This document shows, one piece after another, positions 17,816-26,943 of a stretch of 64,000 bases of DNA (position 1 is the stretch's first letter; each line of letters begins with the position of its first letter). The position numbers were made by a program, and so were the translations under genes. Under the pieces are notes generated by a model. That model searched no databases, was not told the origin of the DNA, and was given only the letters and a program-made list of their open reading frames with translations. The stretch comes from an uncultured Bacteroidia bacterium (GTDB lineage Bacteria; Bacteroidota; Bacteroidia; NS11-12g; UBA9320): contig CAJQIC010000025.1 of the NCBI GenBank assembly GCA_905478335.1, forward strand, positions 17,067 through 81,066, read 5' to 3'.

Positions 17816-19195
17816 ATGAAACACTTTTCTCTTCTTCTTGTCCTGTTTAGTTCTATGCTGGTTTACGGCCAAACGAATCAAAGCAAAGTAGTTATCGTTA
17901 AACTGCACGAAGAAATTGCGCCTTCTGCGAGTCGTTTGATATCAAAAACACTCGACAGGGCAACCAGTGAATCTGCTGACCTTGTAATCATCGACATGGA
18001 TACGTATGGTGGCCTTTTGGTGGATGCGGACAGTATCCGAAAAAACATTCTAGATCACCCATCAGACGTTTACGTTTTTATTAATAAAAATGCCGGATCT
18101 GCTGGAGCGTTAATATCAATTGCATGCGACAAAATATACATGGCACCTGGTGCCACTATTGGTTCAGCAACGGTAGTAAATGGTGAAGGTGAGGTTGTGC
18201 CTGATAAGTACCAATCTTACATGCGTTCCATCATGCGGGCCACAGCTGAAAGTCATGGAAAAGATACCATAATCAGTAACGGAGATACGACGTATCGATT
18301 TAAAAGAGATCCTCAAATTGCTGAAGCTATGGTAGACGACCGCATTGCAATTCCAGGCATTATTGATAGCGCCAGAATTGTGGCCTTTACAACTAGTGAA
18401 GCCATAACACATGGATATTGTGAAGGAGAAATTGAATCTGTAGAAGCCATTCTTACACTAGAGAAAAAGACTTCCTACGAACGTATATCTGTCCACAAAT
18501 CTTCCATGGACAAACTCATAGGCTTCTTGGCTAAACCAGCGTTACAAGGCGCATTAATGATGATTATATTCTGGGGAATATTTTTTGAAATTAGAAGCCC
18601 TGGCATTGGTTTTCCGCTGGCTGCAGCAGTGTTAGCTGCTTTAATGTATTTCGCACCTCTGTACCTTGATGGATTGGCGGCAAACTGGGAAATTTTGCTT
18701 TTTATCGTCGGAATTGTGCTCATCGGTTTCGAAGTATTCGTCATACCTGGATTTGGTGTGGCCGGAGTTACGGGCATACTCCTCACCGTTGGGAGTTTAA
18801 TCTTGAGCATGGTTCGCAATGTAGATTTTGATTTTTCAAACGCGAGTGAATTTGAATTGACACAAGCACTTATGGTTGTTTTGGTGGCCCTGGTTGGTTT
18901 TGTTATCGGTGCCGTTGTGTTTGGTAAAGGCATGACGAGTAGTCCGCTATTTAAGCGCTTAATACTCACAACGACATTAAAAGACGCCAAAGCTGGTCCT
19001 TCTTTAACGTCCACCACTTCGGAAAGTTTAATTGACAAAGAAGGCTTGGCACACACCGATATCAGACCTATTGGAAAAGCAAGGATTGGTGGAGTCATTA
19101 TAGACGTTAAGTCAATGGCAGCATTTATTCCTGAGGGTGCTCAGATACGAGTCGTTGCTAAAGAGTTGGGGTATTGGGTTGTTGAACAGATTTAG
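17816..19195 (+). CDS. NfeD-type membrane-bound serine protease
   Basis: Protein of 459 residues of the long NfeD1b class: signal peptide (1-19), a ClpP-like protease domain (about 23-200), four or five transmembrane helices (about 225-375) and a C-terminal OB-fold NfeD domain (about 400-459). The nucleophile is Ser95 in NAGSAGALI and Lys131 is the likely general base of the Ser/Lys dyad. Archaeal relatives cut the hydrophobic C-terminus of stomatin; no SPFH/stomatin gene lies beside this one, so a partner would be elsewhere. It is 9 nt upstream of the glycosyltransferase gene and divergent from the LysM gene. Confidence 0.92.
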   Translation: MKHFSLLLVLFSSMLVYGQTNQSKVVIVKLHEEIAPSASRLISKTLDRATSESADLVIIDMDTYGGLLVDADSIRKNILDHPSDVYVFINKNAGSAGALISIACDKIYMAPGATIGSATVVNGEGEVVPDKYQSYMRSIMRATAESHGKDTIISNGDTTYRFKRDPQIAEAMVDDRIAIPGIIDSARIVAFTTSEAITHGYCEGEIESVEAILTLEKKTSYERISVHKSSMDKLIGFLAKPALQGALMMIIFWGIFFEIRSPGIGFPLAAAVLAALMYFAPLYLDGLAANWEILLFIVGIVLIGFEVFVIPGFGVAGVTGILLTVGSLILSMVRNVDFDFSNASEFELTQALMVVLVALVGFVIGAVVFGKGMTSSPLFKRLILTTTLKDAKAGPSLTSTTSESLIDKEGLAHTDIRPIGKARIGGVIIDVKSMAAFIPEGAQIRVVAKELGYWVVEQI

Positions 19196-19204
19196 TCAAA
19201 ACAA

Positions 19205-20158
19205 ATGAAGGTTCTGATTATACGATTCAGCTCGATTGGAGATATTGTACTTACCACACCGGTAATCCGTTGCTTGAAAGAGCAAGTTAAAGAGGTTGAA
19301 ATCCACTATTTAACCAAGGCAGGTTATGCTTCATTACTGACTAACAACGTCCATCTTACGAAGATTTGGTCTTTTTCTGGAGAATTGAAAGAACTGATTC
19401 CACAACTCAAAAACGAAAAATTTGATCACATCATTGACCTACACAATAATTTGAGGAGCAAACGTGTGAGCATGGCATTACGCGTGACTACCAAAAGAGT
19501 GAATAAACTGAATTGGGAAAAATGGTGGTTGGTTAGAACGGGCAAAAACCTGCTACCAGATGTTCATATAGTTGATCGTTATATAGAAGCAGCGAATCGT
19601 ATAGGTATTGAAAACGATCAAAAAGGCTTAGACTATGCGATACCAGATGCGGTGACCCTGCCTACTGGCTTACCCTCTAGTTTTGTTTGTTATGCAATTG
19701 GTGGGCAACATGCCACCAAAAAAATGCCAACAAACAAGATCATTGACATGTGCAATGAAATAAAGTCAAGTGTTGTATTGATTGGGGGAAAGGAAGACGC
19801 CGATGCAGCCAACGAAGTGGCCAGTAAGTGCAAGAATGTATACAACTATTGCGGTAAACTTTCCATTAACGAAAGTGCAAAAGTGATGGCTCATAGCAAA
19901 CTTGTCCTAACCCATGATACAGGCATGATGCATATTGCTTCAGCTTTAAATAAACGGGTGATATCCATTTGGGGAAACACCATTCCAGCCTTTGGCATGT
20001 ATCCTTACCAAGCTGATGAAACATCAGTCCAATTTGAGGTGAAAGGCTTGTCGTGCAGACCCTGCTCAAAAATAGGCTTCGACAAATGTCCAAAAGGACA
20101 CTTCAGGTGCATGAATGACCAGAACACGCACGACATTGCCAACATGTGCAATGTTTAA
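19205..20158 (+). CDS. Glycosyltransferase family 9 (heptosyltransferase-like)
   Basis: Protein of 317 residues with the GT-B fold of lipopolysaccharide heptosyltransferases. Diagnostic patterns are the N-terminal LIIRFSSIGDIVLTTPV and the C-terminal nucleotide-sugar site with THDTGMMHIASAL and SIWGNT. It should act on the cytoplasmic side, adding a sugar to the lipid A-core. It follows the NfeD gene by 9 nt. Its stop codon overlaps that of crtY, which converges on it, by three bases (20155-20158). Confidence 0.92.
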   Translation: MKVLIIRFSSIGDIVLTTPVIRCLKEQVKEVEIHYLTKAGYASLLTNNVHLTKIWSFSGELKELIPQLKNEKFDHIIDLHNNLRSKRVSMALRVTTKRVNKLNWEKWWLVRTGKNLLPDVHIVDRYIEAANRIGIENDQKGLDYAIPDAVTLPTGLPSSFVCYAIGGQHATKKMPTNKIIDMCNEIKSSVVLIGGKEDADAANEVASKCKNVYNYCGKLSINESAKVMAHSKLVLTHDTGMMHIASALNKRVISIWGNTIPAFGMYPYQADETSVQFEVKGLSCRPCSKIGFDKCPKGHFRCMNDQNTHDIANMCNV

Positions 20159-21309
20159 TACCGCCCTATAATTCGATTGACTAGTGCTTTAGTAAAAATA
20201 GCTTTTGGCATGTTCCAAAGAGTTTTTAAGTCACTCCAGTTGTGTGCTTCTTCATCTAGAAATGCGAAAATATCTTGTAGACTATTGTTTTGAAACATCG
20301 CACTAAACAACTTACTGCCAACGGCATTGTTGTTATTTAAAATATCCAACAAAAGCAGGTCATACAGCCAAAACCTTGTTTTACTTTTCGTCTTAATACG
20401 TGACCCCTTTTTCAGTTGATGAACGATTTCATTCGTTTTTAACATTGCGTTTCTAAAGGTATATCCAGTGCTTGCTTTAGCCCATCCACCGGCAATGCCA
20501 ATGTGATTAATGTGCGTTGAATTATTTATCCAGAACGGGTAACACGTCATCGGTATGCAGCCAGACTCTTCTTCGACAACTTCAAAGTTTGTAACACCTA
20601 AGTTTTTGAGGTATTCCTTAATTCCATCGGTATATGCTTCCCTTTCAAGCATATCTTTAGAAAACAACGTATACTCTAGTAGAGCCTCATTCTTAGTAGT
20701 TGGCAGTACATACATAAAACGTGTATTCCCTTTTTGCGGAATATCGAAATCCATAAAAGTAGCTTGATCAGGATCAAAAAAATCGCCGTCAGTTTTGACC
20801 GTCCATCCAACAAAATGCTGGTTGATTAGCGGGTATTTTTGATCGTTTTTATAGCCTTGATCAAACAGTACACTATTAAATACCTGCTTGCCCACATAGG
20901 TCGACGCTGTCGTTTTAACCCTAGCGTTCTCATTGTCCTCGTAGATATCAATTACCTTTTCCTGAAGCTGGGTAAAGTTACTTTTGGCTGAAAGGATGGC
21001 ATGCACGTGATTGTAAAAATCTATAGAGCGTACCTTGTTATACGTATAAGGTTGCGTATGCTCTGATGCAGTAAGCCAAGGAGATTTAAATAATACCTTA
21101 TTCCAACGTTTTGAAATTACATCCTCAATTATTGTTTCTTCTTTAGACCAGAAGCACCAAGTACGGTCATTCTGATCTTTTGCCGAGGCGTCAATGAGTA
21201 GAATTTGTTTGTCGTCAAAATACTTGTCTTGAGACATACGAAACGCCAACAACAGCCCAGCAGCGCCACCACCAGTTAAGATATAATCGTATGAGGTTTG
21301 TGTAACCAA
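20155..21309 (-). CDS. crtY: Lycopene beta-cyclase
   Basis: FAD/NAD(P)-dependent enzyme of 384 residues that closes the beta-ionone rings of lycopene in carotenoid (zeaxanthin-type) synthesis. The dinucleotide fold opens with YDYILTGGGAAGLLLA and is followed by the NDRTWCFW segment typical of CrtY; a second conserved stretch is GIAGGWAKASTGYTF (about 275-290). The start appears to be TTG at 21309, since no ATG or GTG lies nearby upstream in frame. Other carotenoid genes are not in the window. Its length matches the bacterial CrtY family. Confidence 0.95.
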   Translation of the reverse strand: MVTQTSYDYILTGGGAAGLLLAFRMSQDKYFDDKQILLIDASAKDQNDRTWCFWSKEETIIEDVISKRWNKVLFKSPWLTASEHTQPYTYNKVRSIDFYNHVHAILSAKSNFTQLQEKVIDIYEDNENARVKTTASTYVGKQVFNSVLFDQGYKNDQKYPLINQHFVGWTVKTDGDFFDPDQATFMDFDIPQKGNTRFMYVLPTTKNEALLEYTLFSKDMLEREAYTDGIKEYLKNLGVTNFEVVEEESGCIPMTCYPFWINNSTHINHIGIAGGWAKASTGYTFRNAMLKTNEIVHQLKKGSRIKTKSKTRFWLYDLLLLDILNNNNAVGSKLFSAMFQNNSLQDIFAFLDEEAHNWSDLKTLWNMPKAIFTKALVNRIIGRY

Positions 21310-21497
21310 GTTGCTAATCTACAGGTTATTAACAACACTAAAGCTTTTTTGCTTTAATAAAAATGGTGCGCACTTGCGTTTCATATTCTCCTTTTGATTA
21401 GTACAGTTAAATATCAGCGACGTACGGAGAATGGATAAGACTTCTCCTCATCATTTTACGATATTTGAGTCGAATAAATCAACATCAAGTAATACCC

Positions 21498-22025
21498 ATG
21501 AGTTTAACATTTGAACAAGGACTACCCATTCTAAAAAACACCCCAACAGCACTGAATGCGCTTGCAGAAGAATTGGGACCAGAAATTACAAGCGCAAACG
21601 AAGGTGAAAACACTTGGTCTTTTTACGACGTTGTCGGGCACCTTATACATTGCGAAGAGACTGATTGGTTGCCTCGATTAGAGATTATTTTGGGCAATAC
21701 ATCCAATAAAAAATTCGAGCCTTTTGATCGCTATGGCTTCATTGATAAAAGCAAAGGATTGTCTTTTGAAGACTTGCTCATACGATTTCAAAGCAGACGC
21801 GCCCATAACTTGGACAAGCTCAGGAAAATTCAACTCACAGCAACTGCTTTGCAAAAGGAAGGTATTCACCCAGAATTTGGACCAGTAACTGCCTCGCAAC
21901 TCCTTTGTGCCTGGGTAGCGCACGACTTAAGCCATTTGAGTCAAATATCGCGCGTTTTGGCGAATCAATGGAAAACGTCGGTTGGCCCATGGAAAGCATA
22001 CATGACCATATTGGCGGATAGATAA
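21498..22025 (+). CDS. DinB family protein
   Basis: Four-helix-bundle metal-binding protein of 175 residues from ATG 21498 (a TTG at 21465 is possible but adds residues with no family support). Histidines that form the DinB/YfiT metal site are present: VGHLIHCEETDW near the N-terminus and WVAHDLSHLSQI near the C-terminus. Members act as thiol-dependent S-transferases or have unknown roles. It is followed after 36 nt by the cupin gene on the same strand. Confidence 0.88.
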   Translation: MSLTFEQGLPILKNTPTALNALAEELGPEITSANEGENTWSFYDVVGHLIHCEETDWLPRLEIILGNTSNKKFEPFDRYGFIDKSKGLSFEDLLIRFQSRRAHNLDKLRKIQLTATALQKEGIHPEFGPVTASQLLCAWVAHDLSHLSQISRVLANQWKTSVGPWKAYMTILADR

Positions 22026-22061
22026 CAAGTATTACATAATTTAGCATGCTAACAACACCAT

Positions 22062-22418
22062 ATGTCAATCAACATCAAACAAAAACTCTCACTGTTTTCC
22101 GATCACTGGAACCCACGTATTGTCGGTGAGCTAAACGGACAGCATGTCAAACTTGCCAAATTAAAAGGTGAATTTGTGTGGCACAAACACGATAACGAAG
22201 ATGAAATGTTTTTGGTGATTAAAGGTTCCTTCGACATGCACTACCGTGATCGAATTGAAACCATAAAAGAAGGAGAATTTACCATTGTCCCACGTGGCAT
22301 TGAACACAAACCGGTGGCAGACAAAGAAGTGTCTATCATGCTTTTCGAGCCAGCAAGTACGGTTAATACTGGTGATTCTGGTGGAGATTTAACGAGAGAT
22401 AAATTGGAGTGGATTTAG
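22062..22418 (+). CDS. Small cupin-domain protein
   Basis: Single-domain cupin of 118 residues. Metal ligands are visible in WHKHDNEDEMFLV (two His and Glu, cupin motif 1) and in PRGIEHKPVA (motif 2 histidine). Such proteins are small dioxygenases, isomerases or binding proteins; no substrate can be assigned. It is on the same strand as the DinB gene and may be cotranscribed. Confidence 0.9.
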   Translation: MSINIKQKLSLFSDHWNPRIVGELNGQHVKLAKLKGEFVWHKHDNEDEMFLVIKGSFDMHYRDRIETIKEGEFTIVPRGIEHKPVADKEVSIMLFEPASTVNTGDSGGDLTRDKLEWI

Positions 22419-22427
22419 AGGGCTAAT

Positions 22428-22590
22428 GTTTGAAGGATTTAAGGATTGAGGGATTGAATGTCGGGATGATTGTAGGGTTGAAGGATTGAAGGATTGAGGG
22501 GTTGAGGGTCTGAAGGATTGAAGGATTGTGGTATCAGCTATCAACTCTCAGCTATCAATTATCAATTCCTAACTCCTAATGTTAGTGCCT
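22428..22590 (+). repeat. Short-repeat array (modules A, C and D)
   Basis: Between cupin and the first membrane protein gene: octamers around GGATTGAA (22428-22532), then a heptamer stretch with TATCAACTC/TCAGCTA/TCAATTA units (22535-22570), then TCCTAACTCCTAATG. The modules and their polarity match those at 8085 and 26944. Confidence 0.85.
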
Positions 22591-23227
22591 AAACCCAACC
22601 TCCAGTCGCATTCGGCCGCTTACCTTTCCACGTTTTGTTTACGACAATATGCATGAGCAAGTCTGCCACCGTTTTAAGCACGATGAATAACAATAGCGCT
22701 TTGTTCACATTTTCGATTGAACTCGTATTGAAACCATAAATGATTAATAAATGCATTGGAAATATGCGTAGGTAGGGTTGAAAAAATATCCCTGGCGATT
22801 CCTTGGCCGCATTGTCTTGCCTTACGTCCGACATCGTTGACAACACGGTATTGCCCGCCAACGCCAACAGCAACAATAAGAACATTTTAAAGTCAACAGC
22901 ACCAGGTAGATCAATCACCATTTTGAAGATGAAGAAAAAATAAACCAAATGAAAGAACCCATAATGAAGCAAAAAGAAAATGGCCTCACCGTAAATACCT
23001 TGTCGTGGATTATCATCATGCTCCAGTGCATTTCTTTTGCCTATGGCAATTAATCGTATGAAGTACTGTATGCCAATGAATACACTCTGTACGTAATAAA
23101 GCAGCACGACCAAAGAAGCCGATGTCTCCCCTATATGATAGGTATATACCAAAATCGCGTTAAACGCGAGAATCAACCAAAACTCTTTGTCCGAAAAAAT
23201 ATGCCTTATGCTACTCTCTTTCGACAT
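22589..23227 (-). CDS. Polytopic membrane protein, paralogue 1 (DUF6498-like)
   Basis: Inner-membrane protein of 212 residues with about five or six hydrophobic segments. It shares its start (FSDKEFWLILAFN), the GETSASLVVLLYYVQS segment, the HYGFFHLVYF segment and the ending NATGGWV with the next gene, so the two are recent tandem paralogues. It resembles the DUF6498 family as I recall it; no function is known. Start is ATG 23227, 24 nt downstream of paralogue 2. Confidence 0.78.
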   Translation of the reverse strand: MSKESSIRHIFSDKEFWLILAFNAILVYTYHIGETSASLVVLLYYVQSVFIGIQYFIRLIAIGKRNALEHDDNPRQGIYGEAIFFLLHYGFFHLVYFFFIFKMVIDLPGAVDFKMFLLLLLALAGNTVLSTMSDVRQDNAAKESPGIFFQPYLRIFPMHLLIIYGFNTSSIENVNKALLLFIVLKTVADLLMHIVVNKTWKGKRPNATGGWV

Positions 23228-23250
23228 TCTACATTAAACATTAAAAATTC

Positions 23251-23880
23251 TCAAATCCATCCGCCAGTGGCATTTGGCCGTTGTTCGCGATAGGTTTTGT
23301 TCACCACGATATGCATGGCCAAATCTGCTATTGATTTTAATACGATAAAAAACAGAAATGCGTTTGACAAGGATTGAATGGAATTAACAGCAAAAGCCAG
23401 CATAATAAACAGGTGCATCGGAACGATTCTAAAATAAGGCTGGAACATAACCATAATGGGCAGTTTCGGCACTACCAAGTCTTTCTTTATATCGGAAATT
23501 GAAGATAGAATCGTGTTACCAAACAACGCAAGTGCAAACAGTTTCACTGCATCATAATCCACTGCTCCAGGTAATTTAACCACAATTGAGATTAAAAATA
23601 CAAAGTAGACTACATGGAAGAAACCATAATGAAATAGAAAAAATAAAGGCAGTGCAAACCGATTATGCTTCTTGTCAATCTTGTGATACATAAACCCAAG
23701 AGCTAGCAAACGAACAAAGTACTGTAGTCCGATAAAGAGAGACTGAATGTAGTATAACATGACAACTAAAGAAGCAGAAGTTTCTCCCAAATAGTATGTC
23801 ACTACTAAGGCTAGGTTAAACAGCAGAATCAGCCAAAATTCTTGGTCTGACAGAATGTTTTTAAGTCTAATGTTCTTCAC
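23251..23880 (-). CDS. Polytopic membrane protein, paralogue 2 (DUF6498-like)
   Basis: Membrane protein of about 209 residues, paralogous along its length to the gene just downstream (shared GETSASLVV, HYGFFHVVYFVFL, KSIADLAMHIVVNKT and NATGGWI). I prefer the GTG at 23880 because it lines up with the paralogue's start; a TTG at 23889 is the alternative. Conserved histidine, glutamate and arginine residues inside or next to membrane segments might form a metal or transport site (inference). Confidence 0.76.
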   Translation of the reverse strand: MKNIRLKNILSDQEFWLILLFNLALVVTYYLGETSASLVVMLYYIQSLFIGLQYFVRLLALGFMYHKIDKKHNRFALPLFFLFHYGFFHVVYFVFLISIVVKLPGAVDYDAVKLFALALFGNTILSSISDIKKDLVVPKLPIMVMFQPYFRIVPMHLFIMLAFAVNSIQSLSNAFLFFIVLKSIADLAMHIVVNKTYREQRPNATGGWI

Positions 23881-23981
23881 TTGACACAATTATACTGACG
23901 ATTTGACACAGTTTAGGACTTCTATACCGAATTTTTCAGTTTGGTAAACATTTTGAGTGTAGTGCTAAAAAACAAATTACA

Positions 23982-25793
23982 ATGCAAAAAGGAAAGGTTT
24001 CAGTAAACACGGAAAACATATTCCCAATAATTAAGAAGTTTCTTTATACAGATCATGAGATCTTCTTACGCGAGCTAATATCCAATGCGGTAGACGCGTC
24101 AAATAAGCTCAGAGTGCTAAGTGCCAAAGGTGAAAAGACCGGTCAAACCGATGACATGAAAATCACTGTGTCGATTGATGAGAAAAAGAAAACACTTAAA
24201 ATCAGTGACCAAGGAATTGGTATGACAGCTGATGAAATTGACAAATACATCAACCAAATTGCATTCAGTGGTGCCGAAGAGTTTGTAGAAAAATTTAAAG
24301 ACGACACGGAATCTGCCAATATCATTGGTCATTTTGGACTTGGTTTCTATTCGTCTTTCATGGTAGCAGACAAAGTGGAAATCGACTCGCTAAGTTTTAC
24401 AGAAGGAGCTGAGGCTGCCAACTGGGTGTGTGAAGGGTCAACCGATTTTAAAATCAAAAAAGGGAAACGCAAAAAGCGTGGTACCGACATCATCCTTCAT
24501 ATCAACGAGGAATCAAAAGAATTTTTAGAAACCGGAAAGATTCAGGGTCTATTAAACAAATACTGTAAGTTCTTACCAATTGAAATCGAATTTGACGGCA
24601 AGGTAATTAACAACACAGACCCATTATGGAAGAAGAATCCATCTGAGCTTAAGGATGAAGATTATTTGGCTTTCTACAAAGAATTATATCCTTTTGCTGA
24701 AGATCCTTTGTTCTGGATTCATATGAACGTTGACTACCCGTTCAACTTAACAGGCGTTCTTTATTTCCCAAAAATCAAAAAAGACATTGATCCAAACAGA
24801 AATAAAATACAACTGTACAGCAATCAAGTATTTGTGACGGATAACGTTGAAGACATCGTTCCAGAATATTTGATGTTGTTGCATGGTGTAATCGATAGTC
24901 CAGACATTCCTTTAAATGTGTCTAGAAGTGCGTTGCAAGCAGATGGAAACGTGAAAAAAATCACGGGCCACATCAGCAAAAAAGTGGCTGACAAGTTGAA
25001 CGAACTGTATAAGAAAGACGCAACAGACTTCGAATCAAAATGGAGCTCTATTAACCTGTTTGTTAAATACGGCATGATCAGCGACGAAAAGTTCTACGAC
25101 CGTACTAAGAAAATTTGTCTGTTAAAAGATGTGGAAGACAAACACACCATTTTAGAAGACTATATCGAAGGAATTAAGGCCAATCAAATCGACAAAGACG
25201 GCAACACGATAGCGCTTTACACATCCAACTTAGAAGACCAATTCAGCTATGTGCAAAAAGCACAAGACAGAGGCTACAATGTTCTGTTAATGGATGAGGT
25301 AATTGACAACCATTTTGTATCAAACATCGAGCAGAAGCTTGAAAAAGTACAATTAAAGCGTGTTGATGCCGATACAATAGACAAGCTTATCGACAAAGAT
25401 GAAAAGTCTGAGTCTGTGCTTAGCGAAGACGATTTGACCAAGTTGAAAGAGACTTTTGAATCGAATGTAGACAAGGACAAGTTTGCTGTAAACACCGTAG
25501 TCTTATCGCCAAGCGATGACTTCATCACTATTACACGTTCTGAGTGGGAACGTCGTATGAGCGAAATGGGTGGTATGGGCGGAATGGCCATGTTCGGTCA
25601 GATGCCAGAAAAGTATAGCGTAAGCGTAAATTCTAACCACAGTTTAGCCCAAAAAGTGCTAGATACGAAAGATGAAGAAGCTAAAAAATCGCTATTGAAC
25701 AATGCGATGGATTTAGCCAAATTGGCTCAGAACCTATTGAAGGGCAAAGAGTTAAGTGACTTCATCAAGAGACAAGAAGAGAACTTGGTTTAG
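23982..25793 (+). CDS. htpG: Molecular chaperone HtpG (Hsp90)
   Basis: ATP-dependent cytosolic Hsp90 chaperone of 603 residues. The GHKL ATPase motifs are all present in the N-domain: ELISNAVDASNKLR, DQGIGMT and GHFGLGFYSSFMV. The middle domain has SNQVFVTDNVEDIVPEYL and LNVSRSALQ; the C-terminal dimerisation domain follows a GGMGGMAMFG linker. There is no eukaryotic MEEVD tail, as expected. It stands alone and ends at a strong terminator. ATG start at 23982. Confidence 0.97.
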   Translation: MQKGKVSVNTENIFPIIKKFLYTDHEIFLRELISNAVDASNKLRVLSAKGEKTGQTDDMKITVSIDEKKKTLKISDQGIGMTADEIDKYINQIAFSGAEEFVEKFKDDTESANIIGHFGLGFYSSFMVADKVEIDSLSFTEGAEAANWVCEGSTDFKIKKGKRKKRGTDIILHINEESKEFLETGKIQGLLNKYCKFLPIEIEFDGKVINNTDPLWKKNPSELKDEDYLAFYKELYPFAEDPLFWIHMNVDYPFNLTGVLYFPKIKKDIDPNRNKIQLYSNQVFVTDNVEDIVPEYLMLLHGVIDSPDIPLNVSRSALQADGNVKKITGHISKKVADKLNELYKKDATDFESKWSSINLFVKYGMISDEKFYDRTKKICLLKDVEDKHTILEDYIEGIKANQIDKDGNTIALYTSNLEDQFSYVQKAQDRGYNVLLMDEVIDNHFVSNIEQKLEKVQLKRVDADTIDKLIDKDEKSESVLSEDDLTKLKETFESNVDKDKFAVNTVVLSPSDDFITITRSEWERRMSEMGGMGGMAMFGQMPEKYSVSVNSNHSLAQKVLDTKDEEAKKSLLNNAMDLAKLAQNLLKGKELSDFIKRQEENLV

Positions 25794-25817
25794 TTTCATT
25801 CTGCTAATAAGAATTCA

Positions 25818-25848
25818 AAGCCTCAACGAACGTTGGGGCTTTTTTTTG
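25818..25848 (+). terminator. Rho-independent terminator of htpG
   Basis: AAGCCTCAACG and CGTTGGGGCTT form a 10-11 bp stem (one G-T pair) around a tiny AA loop, followed by a run of T (25841-25847). Confidence 0.9.
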
Positions 25849-26165
25849 TTTGAGTATGAAGTAGTGGGTATTAAGATGGATATTTTTAGATCGTTACCTT
25901 AGGGTAGCATTAGTTCCAACAAGCATTTGCTTTACAAATCTTCCCAATCAGTTCTTAATAAAATATAAAGTACAGTCTTTTGGAGATTAACATGCCACGA
26001 TCTGTGGTTTTATGACTTTCAGCGATCAGTTAATTGACTCATCTATTGTATAATAGAAGGCTGATAATTGGAAATGGTGATTTTCAATTCTACTGACAGT
26101 TCACACTATGACTATTGGATTGTGAACAAAACAGATAACTTTTACCATTAAGCTTACGACCAACT
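25849..26165 (+). other. Gene-free stretch before the ORF6N gene, with a direct-repeat copy
   Basis: No gene is seen. It holds AGTATGAAGTAGTGGGTA (about 25853-25871), which recurs in similar form downstream of the ORF6N gene (about 26781-26799), and a TTGACT...TATAAT...GATAATTGG stretch (about 26035-26075) with a partly similar copy at about 26833-26875. Confidence 0.6.
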
Positions 26166-26705
26166 ATGAACAAAGACGAATTAGTGCCGAACGAAGTTGT
26201 TAAAAGCAAAATAGTAATACTAAGAGATGAGAAAGTAATGCTAGACCTGCATTTAGCTGAACTCTACGCTGTTGAAACAAGAGCCCTAAAACAAGCAGTG
26301 CGAAGAAATATGGACCTTTTTCCTGAAGATTTTATGTTTATTCTAACCGCTGATGAAGTTGAAACCATGGTATCACAAATTGTGATACCTTCAAAACAAC
26401 ATCTTGGCGGTGCTCTACCATTTGCATTTACTGAATCCGGCGTAGCCATGCTTTCTAGTGTTTTAAAAAGTGCTAGAGCTAAAGAAATGAACATCACAAT
26501 AATGCGAACTTTTATAGCGCTTCGAAAAGCATCCCTTAACTATAATGAAATAATGAAAACGTTAGAACGTGTTGTTAATACTGTTAAAGGACATGAGGAC
26601 GAGATTAAATTAATCTTTGATTATCTAAAGCATTTTGAACAAAAAAAGAATGAAGAGTTCAATCAAGCAAATCGAGAGCGAATAGGTTTTAAGCAGAAAG
26701 CATAA
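26166..26705 (+). CDS. ORF6N domain protein (phage antirepressor-like)
   Basis: Protein of 179 residues with an N-terminal ORF6N DNA-binding domain (about 12-105) recognised by ILRDEKVMLDLHLAELYAVETRALKQAVRRN and LTADEVETMVSQ pieces, and the FTESGVAMLSSVL segment shared with KilA-N/antirepressor proteins. A helical C-terminus (about 125-179) looks like a coiled coil. Such genes are common as solitary cargo in Bacteroidota chromosomes and in prophages. It has no neighbours in its transcription unit and lies between related direct repeats, which suggests insertion as a small mobile cassette. Regulatory target unknown. Confidence 0.9.
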   Translation: MNKDELVPNEVVKSKIVILRDEKVMLDLHLAELYAVETRALKQAVRRNMDLFPEDFMFILTADEVETMVSQIVIPSKQHLGGALPFAFTESGVAMLSSVLKSARAKEMNITIMRTFIALRKASLNYNEIMKTLERVVNTVKGHEDEIKLIFDYLKHFEQKKNEEFNQANRERIGFKQKA

Positions 26706-26943
26706 ACCCAAAGTCACGTCAAACTAGAACCTTAAGTAAAGGCCGTAATTGTTTTGTTCGGCAATGGGATTGAGTATAAAGTATGAAGTAGTGAGTACCA
26801 AGAATGCAGATTTCTGATTTCAGTTGGGCGAATTGACTACACTGTAGATTCTTCATAGTATAATAATTGGTCTAAACGGAAGAATGCCTCCGACGAACAT
26901 TTTCAAATTTCAAATTTCAATTCTCAATTAACACTTACGATTA
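26706..26943 (+). other. Gene-free stretch after the ORF6N gene
   Basis: No gene is seen. Contains the second AGTATGAAGTAGTG copy (about 26781) and, from about 26895, A/T-rich TTTCAAATTTCAATTCTCAATTAAC that leads into the heptamer array. Confidence 0.55.

Noticed and set aside
18475..19098. A 207-codon open frame on the minus strand.
   Set aside because: It lies wholly antisense to the NfeD gene, is low in complexity and matches no family; it is a by-product of codon usage in the real gene.
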